Positions 1 to 7,619 of a stretch of DNA of 64,000 nucleotides are shown here, piece by piece (position 1 is the first letter of the stretch; the number at the start of each line of letters is the position of its first letter). The notes beneath the pieces were generated by a model. It was given only the letters and a program-made list of their open reading frames with translations, was not told where the DNA came from and made no database searches. A program made the translations under genes and the position numbers. Origin of the DNA: Rikenella sp031549665 (GTDB lineage Bacteria > Bacteroidota > Bacteroidia > Bacteroidales > Rikenellaceae); contig JAVBPJ010000007.1 in assembly GCA_031549665.1 (NCBI GenBank), positions 109,090 to 173,089 of the forward strand, written 5' to 3'.

Positions 1-893
1 TCGAGGGTGAAATCCACGCCCGCTTCGTGGGCCACGGCCAGCAGGTGGAGTACGGTATTGGTCGACCCGCCCATGGCAATGTCCAGCGACATGGCGTTCA
101 GGAAGGCCGTGCGGCTCCCGATCGAACGGGGAAGTACCGATTGGTCGCCCTCGAAATAGTAGCGGCGGGCGTTTTGTACGATTTGTGCGGCGGCGCGGTC
201 GAACAGGTCGATCCGGTCGCGGTGGGTGGCCACGATGGTGCCGTTGCCGGGCAGGGCAAAGCCGAGCGCTTCGGTCAGGCAGTTCATCGAGTTGGCGGTA
301 AACATTCCCGAACAGGAGCCGCACGTGGGGCAGGCCGCCCGTTCCAGGGCGTCGATCCGCTCGTCGCTTACCGAGGGGTCGGCCGCCTGCACCATCACGT
401 CCACCATGTCGTAGTCGCGTCCGTCCAGTTTGCCGGTCTCCATGGGGCCGCCCGAAACGAAGATCGCCGGAATGTTCAGCCGCATGGCGGCCATCAGCAT
501 CCCGGGGGTTACCTTGTCGCAGTTCGATATGCAAACCAGCGCGTCCAGTCCGTGGGCGTTGGCCATGTATTCTACCGAGTCGGCGATCACCTCGCGCGAG
601 GGGAGCGAGTAGAGCATCCCGTCGTGTCCCATGGCGATGCCGTCGTCGATGGCGATGGTGTCGAACTCGGCGGCGAAGCACCCCTGGGCCTCGATGGCCG
701 ATTTGACCCGCTGCCCGATTTCGTGCAGGTGGACATGGCCCGGAACCAGTTGGGTGAACGAATTGACGATGCCGATGATCGGCTGCCCGAATTGCGCGTC
801 GGTCATGCCGTTGGCGCGCCAAAGGCTGCGGGCGCCCGCCATGCGGCGTCCCTGGGTGGTGATGTGGCTTCGGAGGGGGTAAATGGGCTTCAT
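1..893 (-). CDS. ilvD: Dihydroxy-acid dehydratase, partial (C-terminus outside window)
   Basis: This Fe-S dehydratase converts 2,3-dihydroxy-3-methylvalerate or -isovalerate to the 2-keto acids in isoleucine/valine synthesis and supplies valine-derived pantothenate. The reading frame starts at the ATG at 893 (MKPIYPLRSHITTQGRRMAG) and runs off the left edge, so only about 297 residues are seen. Family hallmarks are visible: the ARSLWRANGM N-terminal block, CISNCDKVTPGM and CPTCGSCSGMFTANSMNC, which carry the cluster cysteines, and GGSTNTVLHLLA near the edge. Family members are about 560-610 residues, so roughly half is missing. No clear promoter motif is seen upstream. Confidence 0.95.
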   Translation of the reverse strand, partial: MKPIYPLRSHITTQGRRMAGARSLWRANGMTDAQFGQPIIGIVNSFTQLVPGHVHLHEIGQRVKSAIEAQGCFAAEFDTIAIDDGIAMGHDGMLYSLPSREVIADSVEYMANAHGLDALVCISNCDKVTPGMLMAAMRLNIPAIFVSGGPMETGKLDGRDYDMVDVMVQAADPSVSDERIDALERAACPTCGSCSGMFTANSMNCLTEALGFALPGNGTIVATHRDRIDLFDRAAAQIVQNARRYYFEGDQSVLPRSIGSRTAFLNAMSLDIAMGGSTNTVLHLLAVAHEAGVDFTL

Positions 894-1068
894 GGGCTTG
901 TGGTTCGAGCAAATTCCGTCAAGCAAATGAAGTAATTTTAGCTGATCTCAGGAAAGGGAGGCAATCCGATTCCTACGGTATCCAAACAAATAAATAAGGT
1001 ATAATTCGTTGATAAAAAGAGTGTTTATGCTTTTTTGTCGTTGTGTTTAACGACAGAAAAAAGTTCCC

Positions 1069-1980
1069 TTACCTGTGCGAAAGAGGGTGTAATTTCATTG
1101 CCTGCCGCAGGTCGTTCAGCTCCAGGTGGGTGTATATTTCGGTGGTGAGGATCGATTCGTGTCCCAGCAGTTCCTGCACAACGCGTATGTCGGCCCCGCC
1201 CTGCAACAGGTGGGTGGCGAAGGAGTGGCGGAAGGTGTGGGGGCTGATTTTTTTGCGGATTCCGGCCCGCTCGGCCAACTGCCTGACCAGGGTGAAAATC
1301 ATCACGCGGGTGAGCTGTCCGCCCCGCCGGTTCAGGAAAACGACGTTTTTCGCCGCCTGTTCGATCGGCATCGTTTGCCGTTGTTGCAGGTAGAGGCGTA
1401 GTTGCTTCCACGCCGTTTCGGCCATGGGTACCAGCCGCTGCTTGTCGCCCTTGCCGGTTACGCGCAGGATCCCCTCCTGGGGGAACAGGTCGCTCAGCCG
1501 TAATTCCACCAACTCGCTGACCCGCAGTCCGGCGCAATAAAGCACTTCGACAATGGCCCGGTTGCGGTGTCCGAGCGGCTGACTCAGGTCGATGGCCTCC
1601 AGCATGCGCTGTATGTCGTCGTAACCGAGCGTGTCGGGGAGCTTGCGGGCGATTTTCGGACTGTCGATCAGTTCGGTGGGCAACGCCTCGATGCGGTCGG
1701 CGTGGAGCAGGAAGAGGAAAAAACTGCGCAGCCCGCTCAGCCGCCGCGCCTGCGTGGTGGCCCCCGCTCCGGTGTCGTAGAGTTGGGCCAAAAAGGCCTC
1801 GATGTGGGCCGAGGTTACCTTGGTGGGAGGTACGGCGCGGGGCTGGCCGAGGATAAAACGGGACAACTCCCGTGCATCGTGCAGGTAGGCGGTCACGCTG
1901 TTGGCCGACAATCCCCGCTCGAAGCGCAGGTACCCATTGTACTCTTCCAGGGCTTTTTCCCAGGCCGGCGTTGCACTCAT
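1069..1980 (-). CDS. xerD: Tyrosine recombinase XerD/XerC
   Basis: Site-specific recombinase expected to resolve chromosome dimers at dif. The 303-residue length fits the Xer family. An N-terminal SAM-like core-binding domain (about residues 5-90) is followed by the catalytic domain with the full set of active-site residues: R153 in CAGLRVSEL, K177 in TGKGDKQR, H248 and R251 in HTFRHSF, H274 in LLGHES and nucleophile Y283. I chose the ATG at 1980 (MSATPAWEKAL) because the longer frame runs upstream through its own promoter. It lacks the arm-binding domain of conjugative-element integrases and no element ends flank it, so it is chromosomal Xer. XerD is more likely than XerC but not proven. Confidence 0.93.
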   Translation of the reverse strand: MSATPAWEKALEEYNGYLRFERGLSANSVTAYLHDARELSRFILGQPRAVPPTKVTSAHIEAFLAQLYDTGAGATTQARRLSGLRSFFLFLLHADRIEALPTELIDSPKIARKLPDTLGYDDIQRMLEAIDLSQPLGHRNRAIVEVLYCAGLRVSELVELRLSDLFPQEGILRVTGKGDKQRLVPMAETAWKQLRLYLQQRQTMPIEQAAKNVVFLNRRGGQLTRVMIFTLVRQLAERAGIRKKISPHTFRHSFATHLLQGGADIRVVQELLGHESILTTEIYTHLELNDLRQAMKLHPLSHR

Positions 1981-2015
1981 TCGGATCAAATAAAGCGATT
2001 GACGGGCAAAATTAC

Positions 2016-2045
2016 CAAATATAAACCGTAACTTTGGACTCCAAA
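2016..2045 (-). promoter_or_regulatory. Promoter for xerD
   Basis: Read on the minus strand: TTTG (2042-2045), 18 bp, then TATATTTG (2016-2023). This matches the Bacteroidetes -33 TTTG / -7 TAnnTTTG consensus and predicts a leader of about 25-30 nt before the ATG at 1980. Confidence 0.75.
2029..2036 (+). promoter_or_regulatory. Promoter -7 element for aroQ
   Basis: TAACTTTG matches TAnnTTTG, 20 nt upstream of the aroQ ATG. No good -33 TTTG lies at the usual distance. It overlaps the divergent xerD promoter. Confidence 0.5.
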
Positions 2046-2056
2046 TAGATACCGCC

Positions 2057-2488
2057 ATGAAAAAACTACTCATCATTAACGGGCCAAACCTCAATTTGTT
2101 GGGGCAGCGCAACCGCGAAGTATACGGGGATCATACTTTCGATGCCTATTTAACCAAACTCAAACGGGAGTTCGAGGAAGATATCGAGTTCGACTATTTT
2201 CAAAGCAACATCGAAGGCGAGATCATCGACCGGTTCCATGCCGCGCGGGGTCAATACGACGGCATACTGCTGAATGCCGGCGGGTATACCCACACGTCGG
2301 TCTCGATCGCCGATGCCGTCGACGCCATGGCCTCGCTCGGCTTGCCGACGATCGAGGTGCATATCTCCTCCATCTTTGCCCGCGAAGAGTTCCGCCATGT
2401 GTCGCTGCTCTCGCGCTGCTGCCAGGGATCGGTGATGGGATTCGGCCTTGAGTCTTACCGCCTGGCCGCGTACCACTTCGTACAGTAG
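2057..2488 (+). CDS. aroQ: 3-dehydroquinate dehydratase, type II
   Basis: Converts 3-dehydroquinate to 3-dehydroshikimate in the shikimate pathway. The 143-residue length is typical of the small dodecameric type II enzyme. The start MKKLLIINGPNLNLLGQR is the family signature. The active-site tyrosine lies in NREVYGDHT; QSNIEGEIID, LNAGGYTHTSVSIADA and the catalytic histidine in EVHISSIFAREEFRH follow. It is divergent from xerD and ends 34 nt before the pyruvate kinase ATG, so the two may be co-transcribed. Confidence 0.96.
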   Translation: MKKLLIINGPNLNLLGQRNREVYGDHTFDAYLTKLKREFEEDIEFDYFQSNIEGEIIDRFHAARGQYDGILLNAGGYTHTSVSIADAVDAMASLGLPTIEVHISSIFAREEFRHVSLLSRCCQGSVMGFGLESYRLAAYHFVQ

Positions 2489-2522
2489 GCAGAGCGTTTT
2501 CCAACGAATTCCGGCGCACTCC

Positions 2523-3956
2523 ATGGAGAAAAAGACAAAAATTGTCGCCACCATCTCGGATCTCCGGTGCGGGGTCGACTTCATCCGTTCGCTCTACAAC
2601 GAGGGGATGAACGTGGTGCGGATCAACTCGGCCCACAGCTCGTTCGAGGGGGCCACAGCCATTGTCAACAACACCCGGGCCGTATCGGAGAAGATCGCCA
2701 TTCTGGTCGACACCAAAGGCCCCGAAATCCGTACCACGCAGGCCGGAGAGCAGGGAATCGAAGTGCAGGCCGGAGAGACGATTGAGCTCCACGGAACCGA
2801 CGACAACAACCTTCCGTCGACCCGCCAGACCCTGTACGTAAACGACAAAAACATTGTGGCCGAGGTGCCTGTGGGCGCTTCGGTGCTGATCGACGACGGC
2901 GACATCGAGCTGGAAGTAACGGCCAAGAAGGGCGATTCGCTGACCTGTCTGGTCAAAAACGGCGGCGTGATCAGCAGCCACAAAAGCGTGAACGTTCCCA
3001 ACGTGAACATCACCCTGCCGTCGCTTACCGAAAAGGACGTGGAGTATATCCATTGGGCGATCGAAATGAAGCTCGACTTCATCGCCCACTCTTTTGTGCG
3101 CAATAAAAGAGACGTGCTGGATATCCAGCGCCTGCTCGATGCGGCCAAAAGCCCGATCAAGATCATTGCCAAGATCGAAAACCAGGAGGGGGTCGACAAC
3201 ATCGACGAGATACTCGACCATACCTACGGCGTCATGGTGGCGCGGGGCGATCTGGGCGTGGAACTCAAGGCCGAACAGATTCCGATTACCCAGCGCCAAC
3301 TGGTGCAAAAGTGTATCGAGAGCAAAAAACCGGTCATCATCGCCACCCAGATGCTCCATTCCATGATCAATTCGCCGCGCCCCACGCGGGCCGAAGTGAG
3401 CGACGTGGCGGGAGCGATCTACCAACGGGTCGACGCGGTGATGCTGAGCGGCGAGACGGCCAACGGAAAGTATCCCGTCGAGGCGGTCAAAACCATGGCG
3501 AAAATCGCGCTGGCTATCGAGCAACAGGTCGAACCGATCGTCGACATCAACATGGTGCGGATCAACAACGAAATCACGGCGCAGCTTTCCCGCTCGGCCG
3601 TTCGGGCCTGTACCAACCTGCCGATCAAGGCGGTGATTGTCGATACGCTTTCGGGCCGTACGGGCCGTTACCTGGCCGCTTTCCGGGGAGCCAAACCGGT
3701 ATACGCGCTTTGTTACCGCAAACACGTGATGCGCGAACTGGCCCTATCCTACGGCATCCAGGCCGAATACGGAGAACCCTCGATCGTACACGACCGCTTT
3801 ACCTACGAAATGCTGACCCGTTTGGGGAAAGAGGACAAAATCTCGAACGACGACCTGGTGGTCATCATCGGGGGCAGCTTCGGCGCAGCCAAAGGAGCCT
3901 CGTTTATGGAGATCAGCAAAGTGATCCACCTGCTCAATCGGGCGATGGTCGAATAG
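2523..3956 (+). CDS. pyk: Pyruvate kinase
   Basis: Glycolytic enzyme making pyruvate and ATP from phosphoenolpyruvate. It has 477 residues from the ATG at 2523 (MEKKTKIVATISDLRC); the longer upstream frame overlaps aroQ and has no family resemblance. The barrel motifs are in order: NVVRINSAHSSFEGA, LVDTKGPEIRTT, KIIAKIENQEGVDN, MVARGDLGVEL, PVIIATQMLHSM and the signature region with MLSGETANGKYPVEAV. A C-terminal allosteric-type domain follows from about residue 350 and ends with GGSFGAAKGASFMEI. Confidence 0.96.
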   Translation: MEKKTKIVATISDLRCGVDFIRSLYNEGMNVVRINSAHSSFEGATAIVNNTRAVSEKIAILVDTKGPEIRTTQAGEQGIEVQAGETIELHGTDDNNLPSTRQTLYVNDKNIVAEVPVGASVLIDDGDIELEVTAKKGDSLTCLVKNGGVISSHKSVNVPNVNITLPSLTEKDVEYIHWAIEMKLDFIAHSFVRNKRDVLDIQRLLDAAKSPIKIIAKIENQEGVDNIDEILDHTYGVMVARGDLGVELKAEQIPITQRQLVQKCIESKKPVIIATQMLHSMINSPRPTRAEVSDVAGAIYQRVDAVMLSGETANGKYPVEAVKTMAKIALAIEQQVEPIVDINMVRINNEITAQLSRSAVRACTNLPIKAVIVDTLSGRTGRYLAAFRGAKPVYALCYRKHVMRELALSYGIQAEYGEPSIVHDRFTYEMLTRLGKEDKISNDDLVVIIGGSFGAAKGASFMEISKVIHLLNRAMVE

Positions 3957-4237
3957 ACGCCGAATCCGTTGTGCATTTTAGGATGCAAAAGTGTTTTTGG
4001 TCACGTGCATTGCCTGCCATGTAGCTGCTATACGCCTGTGGAATCGGTTCGCAGCCGGTGGAGGGCGAATACGGAGCCGCAGGCGATTTGTTCGACCCTC
4101 CGCGCCGGGCGGCTGCGGGCCGACAGATTTGCAAAGCAAATCTGATAATTACAGCATTACCGCTTGAATGGTTCCTGTTTGCTCAATGCACAACGGGTTA
4201 GATGCCGGTCAATTTCCCCATTTACAGAAAATGTTTT
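3957..4237. other. Intergenic region downstream of pyk
   Basis: About 280 bases with no credible reading frame. It contains the palindrome annotated at 4124-4144. Otherwise I see no promoter motif or RNA gene; pyk transcription probably ends at the hairpin beginning at 4238. Confidence 0.4.
4124..4144. repeat. Perfect inverted repeat, 9-bp arms
   Basis: CAGATTTGC, AAA, GCAAATCTG: a perfect palindrome with a 3-nt loop and no T-run on either side, so it is not an ordinary intrinsic terminator. It could be a protein-binding site or an end of a short interspersed repeat. Confidence 0.55.
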
Positions 4238-4272
4238 CCCCGCCTTTTTGCCAAAAGAGGCGGGGCGATTTT
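4238..4272 (+). terminator. Intrinsic terminator, probably for pyk
   Basis: CCCCGCC (4238-4244) pairs with GGCGGGG (4259-4265) and is followed by a short T-run at 4269-4273. It lies about 280 nt after the pyk stop. Confidence 0.5.
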
Positions 4273-4285
4273 TCGATACCCCCGC

Positions 4286-4322
4286 AAAAAAAGCGTGCGG
4301 GGAGAACCACCACCCCGCACGC
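4286..4322 (-). terminator. Intrinsic terminator of the BtuG-like gene
   Basis: GCGTGCGGGG (4293-4302) pairs with CCCCGCACGC (4313-4322). On the minus strand the hairpin is followed by seven T residues (4286-4292 complement), 40 nt after the stop of the lipoprotein gene. Confidence 0.85.
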
Positions 4323-4364
4323 CCCGGCTTGCATCGCTACAAGCCGCTCATCACGCAGTTGCTA

Positions 4365-5408
4365 TCAATCAACGCGGAATGCGATGTTGTTGGGCCGAAG
4401 TCCCACGTCGTTCAGGGTGTATTTTTCGGTTCCGTTCAGGTCGAAACAGTACAGACTCCCCCCCTCGCCGAAATAGTACACCTCTTCCCGCTCGGCATTG
4501 GCGGCTACGTCGTAGTAGATGGGTTCGTCCTCGGGGTCGGCGTACCACGAAGAGACCTCGCGGGTGGACAACCGGACTTTTTTCACCGACGGCTCGAAGC
4601 TGATGTAGCTGAAGTTGCAGGTGTAGGCATAATCGCCCGCTATGGCGATGCGGCTGGCTGCCAGGCCCGCAAAGGTATGGGTGAGTGTTCGTGTGGCCGG
4701 GTCTATTTCGTGCAGTTGCGCCTCGGTCATAAAGTAGTCGCCCCAGGTGGTGAGGTAGAGTTTTCCGTTTGCCGCCGTCAATCGGTTGGGATTGGCCGGA
4801 GTGGTGATGGTGCCGGTTTCGGCGAATGTGGCCAGGTTGATGATCGACACGGTGGTTCCGCTGCCGCCGTAGGCGTCTCCCGGGCGGCCCGAATTGGCTA
4901 CGTAGAGGTTGTTATCCAGAATGGCCAGCCCTTCGCAACAGCCGCCGGTGCTGGTGATGGTGCGGTCGACCGCGAGCGACACGGTGTCGATGCGGGACAC
5001 CTTGCCGGTGTAGAGCGTAACATACACTTTCCCGTCCTTGCAGGCCAGGTAGCGGGGCGATTCAACTTCGATCGACCGAAGTTCGCGGCCCGTAGCCAGC
5101 TCCAGCACGCGTACTTTGTTCGAGTTGTTCACGGTGCAGTAAAGCTTGCTCCCGTAGGCCTTGAGGTCGATGGGGGTATCGCCCAGGCTGGCGTTGCTGT
5201 TTTGGGTAGGATACAGGTTGGCGGTCAGGGCCGAGGTGGAGAGGTCGTAGTAGGCGATCTTGCCATCTCCCCGGCCGTAGGTCCCCTCGCTCAGGATGTA
5301 GTAACCGCGGGTTTGCGGCTCGTAAGGGGGTGGGGTGGGATTGGAGTTTTTGTTGCAGCTTGTGAGTCCGAGCACAAGCAGGCTTGCCGTGAGCAGCGTT
5401 TTTTTCAT
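4365..5408 (-). CDS. BtuG-like beta-propeller lipoprotein, probable cobalamin capture
   Basis: Predicted surface lipoprotein of 347 residues. The signal peptide ends in the lipobox LTSC (Cys about 18), followed by a short Asn/Pro-rich linker. The mature part is repetitive: about seven blades of the type KLYCTVNNSNKVRVLEL, KVYVTLYTGKVSRIDT, LYVANSGRPGDAYGG and KLYLTTWGDYFMTEAQ, i.e. a YncE/DUF5074-type beta-propeller. Bacteroidetes BtuG proteins, which capture vitamin B12 and pass it to BtuB, have this architecture. The assignment to B12 rests mainly on the cobalamin riboswitch directly upstream. No btuB or btuFCD genes are adjacent, so the gene is solitary and its partner must be elsewhere. 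Without the riboswitch I would call it only a propeller lipoprotein. Confidence 0.78.
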   Translation of the reverse strand: MKKTLLTASLLVLGLTSCNKNSNPTPPPYEPQTRGYYILSEGTYGRGDGKIAYYDLSTSALTANLYPTQNSNASLGDTPIDLKAYGSKLYCTVNNSNKVRVLELATGRELRSIEVESPRYLACKDGKVYVTLYTGKVSRIDTVSLAVDRTITSTGGCCEGLAILDNNLYVANSGRPGDAYGGSGTTVSIINLATFAETGTITTPANPNRLTAANGKLYLTTWGDYFMTEAQLHEIDPATRTLTHTFAGLAASRIAIAGDYAYTCNFSYISFEPSVKKVRLSTREVSSWYADPEDEPIYYDVAANAEREEVYYFGEGGSLYCFDLNGTEKYTLNDVGLRPNNIAFRVD

Positions 5409-5562
5409 CGTCTTTGGTTGGTTTTAGTTCAACGTTTTTGCTCTCTTCCTTTGTCGGAAAGGGCGGAAAACAAGACGATCGTGCGCACTAAAGGGGTTTG
5501 GCCAAACCTTGCGAACCGTTTGTCTTCGGACTCTTTTCCTCGAAAGTCGAAAACGGGATGTG

Positions 5563-5830
5563 GTGCATGGCAGGTCTTCTGACTTGCCTCCGGGGGAGCT
5601 TTCGGCGCCTTCCCATCGCCCGTGGGGCGACAGTGGCAGGGGAGTGAAAGCGACCTGTTTTCGGCGAACGGTTTCGGGTGCTTTGGGTGGAGATGCGGAC
5701 TTCCTTTATTTGAGGAGGAACCGCTCCGGGGCAAATGCTCAAAACGTTTCGGCCGGGAGGCTTACAGCAGCGGGACTGTTCAGGATTTGCACCTGATTCC
5801 CTTTTGATCGCGCGTGGCGAACCAATGCAC
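5563..5830 (-). promoter_or_regulatory. Cobalamin (AdoCbl) riboswitch
   Basis: Read on the minus strand, the conserved blocks occur in order. P1 GTGCAT (5825-5830 complement) pairs with ATGCAC (5563-5568 complement). The core GGGAATCAGGTGCAAATCCTG is followed by CAGTCCCGCTGCTGTAAGC (about 5800-5752). The B12-box element GCCACTG lies at 5631-5637, and AGTCAGAAGACCTGCC closes the aptamer (5569-5585). The order and sequence are those of the cobalamin class. About 155 nt separates the aptamer from the ATG at 5408; that leader includes the palindrome GGTTTGGCCAAACC (about 5497-5510), which could take part in the expression platform. The likely mode is B12-dependent repression of the downstream propeller protein. 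Confidence 0.95.
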
Positions 5831-5832
5831 GG

Positions 5833-5863
5833 CAAAGGTAGGTAAAAAGTGTTACCGACCAAA
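5833..5863 (-). promoter_or_regulatory. Promoter of the riboswitch transcript
   Basis: On the minus strand TTTG (5860-5863), 19 bp, TACCTTTG (5833-5840). The predicted start falls at or within a few nt of the riboswitch P1 stem, so the RNA would begin with the aptamer. Confidence 0.8.
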
Positions 5864-5864
5864 T

Positions 5865-5895
5865 AAAAAGCGCGTGCAAAAGGCACGCGCTTTTT
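5865..5895. terminator. Bidirectional terminator of the hypothetical lipoprotein gene
   Basis: AGCGCGTGC (5869-5877) pairs with GCACGCGCT (5883-5891), with A-run and T-run on opposite sides (5865-5869, 5891-5895). It serves the minus-strand gene ending at 5971 and insulates the riboswitch promoter. Confidence 0.85.
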
Positions 5896-5970
5896 CAAGT
5901 GGCTGTGAATGGGGTGTTTCGGTCGGAAAGTTTCCTGCGGTTTTGGCGCCGGAGACTTTCGGAGGGGGGC

Positions 5971-6849
5971 TTACCGGTAGGCGATGTGGCGGATAATGGT
6001 GTAATCGCCGTCCGTTTCGGTGATCTTGACCGGCCACTCTCCGTCGTATTGGTAGGTGTAGTTAATCTCTTCGTCATCAACGGCTCTTCTGTCTCCTTCG
6101 TAAACCACTTTAAGGGTCAGGGGGTTGTTCCGCGAACTCAGGAAGTATTGTCCGGACGAATAGAGGGCGTAATGGGGATTTTTCTTGTCGTCGTAGGTAT
6201 AGGTGTAGGTCGCTTTCAGGTCTTGGTCGTTGGCGCTGATGATCACCTCGGCAACGTTATCGCCTGTGTAGCTGATCGAAAGATGGATGTCCATTGACCG
6301 CCGCGCCTTGGTGGGGTCTGCGGCCTGCCCGGCTTGTTGCGCGATTTTGGTGATTCCCTCGGAAAGGTGTTTGTCAAAAAGTATGGCTAGGTCGCCCATC
6401 GCGGGCGATCCGGATTGAATGCCGGTGATCTCCATTCCGGTGATGTGTTTCCCTTGTCTGGAAGAGACTTTCAGGTTCTCGATCAGGACATTGTTGTCGT
6501 AATGGTCGATCGAGGTGAGTGCCGATCCGTTGTAAAAAAAACGCCAGAGATAGTTGGAGTAGCTGTACATTTCGACCATGCGGTCGCCCTGGTAGATGTA
6601 GGAAAGAAAAATCTCGTCCTCGTTTCCGATGGCTGAAAGGCGATTGCCCGTCCAAAACCACAGTTCGTTCAGCTCCTCTTCGCTGAGATTTCCGTCGGGG
6701 AGCAGGTATTGGCCGTAGATGGTCGAGATTTTACGCTCGGGATTGTAGATGCCGTCGTCAGGGGCGCCGTCCTGATCGTGGTCGTTGCAGCCGCCCAGCA
6801 ACAGGGAGGCGGAGAGCGCGGCGCAGCAGAGGAGTAATTTTCGATTCAT
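5971..6849 (-). CDS. Hypothetical lipoprotein
   Basis: A 292-residue protein with a signal peptide and the lipobox LLGGC (Cys about 21) followed by an acidic stretch (NDHDQDGAPDDG), typical of exported Bacteroidetes lipoproteins. The mature part is rich in Tyr and Asp with short beta-strand-like repeats (IYQGDRMVEMYSYS, FFYNGSALTSIDHYDNN, VVYEGDRRAVDDEEINYTYQYDGEW), reminiscent of the YD-repeat-like DUF4595 family of Bacteroides lipoproteins. That family assignment is tentative. It stands alone between its own terminator and the DUF5606 cluster; function unknown. Confidence 0.75.
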   Translation of the reverse strand: MNRKLLLCCAALSASLLLGGCNDHDQDGAPDDGIYNPERKISTIYGQYLLPDGNLSEEELNELWFWTGNRLSAIGNEDEIFLSYIYQGDRMVEMYSYSNYLWRFFYNGSALTSIDHYDNNVLIENLKVSSRQGKHITGMEITGIQSGSPAMGDLAILFDKHLSEGITKIAQQAGQAADPTKARRSMDIHLSISYTGDNVAEVIISANDQDLKATYTYTYDDKKNPHYALYSSGQYFLSSRNNPLTLKVVYEGDRRAVDDEEINYTYQYDGEWPVKITETDGDYTIIRHIAYR

Positions 6850-6980
6850 GGCTTTTCGGGGATGAATGGGATTGGTGGATTGTTGCCGTCGGGATCAAAT
6901 TTCCTGTGGGGTAATTTTCCGCCGGAGGCGGCGATGCCTGGTTTAGGGTGGATAAAGTTACACAAATCATGCCGAAAAAA

Positions 6981-7020
6981 GAACGGTTTCGACCTTTACG
7001 GACCGAAACCGTTCCCTTTT
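6981..7020. terminator. Bidirectional intrinsic terminator
   Basis: GAACGGTTTCG (6981-6991) pairs with CGAAACCGTTC (7004-7014), with A-run to the left and T-run to the right. It ends the minus-strand DUF5606 transcript (stop at 7038). Confidence 0.85.
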
Positions 7021-7037
7021 TGGTGTTTGGCAGCGGA

Positions 7038-7583
7038 CTACTGGGCTTTCCGGGCGGTGGTGCTGCGCGATGCGGCGGCTTTCGACCCGCTGGCTTTCGG
7101 AGAGGCCTTGGGGGTGGCGGCGGGTTTGCCGGCTGCGGGCTTTTTAGCGGCTGCTTTTTTCTCTTTTTCGGCGGGGGCTGCCTGCTCCTCTTCCTCTTTG
7201 GGCAGGAACGAGGTCATCCCGGCGGCCACCAGGGTGTTGTACCACAGGGCGATTTTGCGGATGTCGGAGTTGTGTACCCGTTCGCGGTCGTAGGTCGGAA
7301 GGGCCGATTTCAGGAAGGCGTCCAGTTCGTCGGGGGTCGATTTCGAGGTGATGGCGACGGGTTTACCTGCTTTTTGCAGCGATTCGAATACCTGGGCCAG
7401 CGGCACCTCTTCGGTGTCGGTGAAAATGGCGATGTCGCCCAGGGCGCTTACCTTGGAGCTTCCGCTTACCAGCGTCCGTTTCCCGTCGGTGAGCGATTCG
7501 ACAATGATGCCCGATTTGCCTTGGGCAACGTATTTGTAGAGTCCGGGTACGCCTGATACGGCCAAAATTTCGCTAAGTTCCAT
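7038..7583 (-). CDS. DUF5606 domain protein with Lys/Ala-rich tail
   Basis: A 181-residue protein starting at the ATG at 7583 (MELSEILAVSGVPG). The first 110 residues match the Bacteroidetes family DUF5606: ISGxPGLYK-type start, SGIIVESLTDGKR, SKVSALGDIAIFTDTEEVPL. From about residue 125 it becomes a low-complexity basic tail of repeated A-K-P-S units (KEKKAAAKKPAAGKPAAT and onward), resembling histone H1-like tails. Function is unknown. It follows coaE and ybbR, an order that is common in Bacteroidales, and has its own -7 motif inside the end of coaE. Confidence 0.85.
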   Translation of the reverse strand: MELSEILAVSGVPGLYKYVAQGKSGIIVESLTDGKRTLVSGSSKVSALGDIAIFTDTEEVPLAQVFESLQKAGKPVAITSKSTPDELDAFLKSALPTYDRERVHNSDIRKIALWYNTLVAAGMTSFLPKEEEEQAAPAEKEKKAAAKKPAAGKPAATPKASPKASGSKAAASRSTTARKAQ

Positions 7584-7619
7584 AAACAAAGGGGGTTCGA
7601 TTCGTTGTGTGTTGGTGTG

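Noticed and set aside
1036..1055. TGTCGTT/AACGACA hairpin downstream of xerD as terminator
   Set aside because: The T-run is on the wrong side for the minus-strand transcript, so function is doubtful.
1069..1980. xerD considered as integrase of a mobile element
   Set aside because: Standard 303-residue Xer architecture without an arm-binding domain, and no att repeats or cargo genes nearby.
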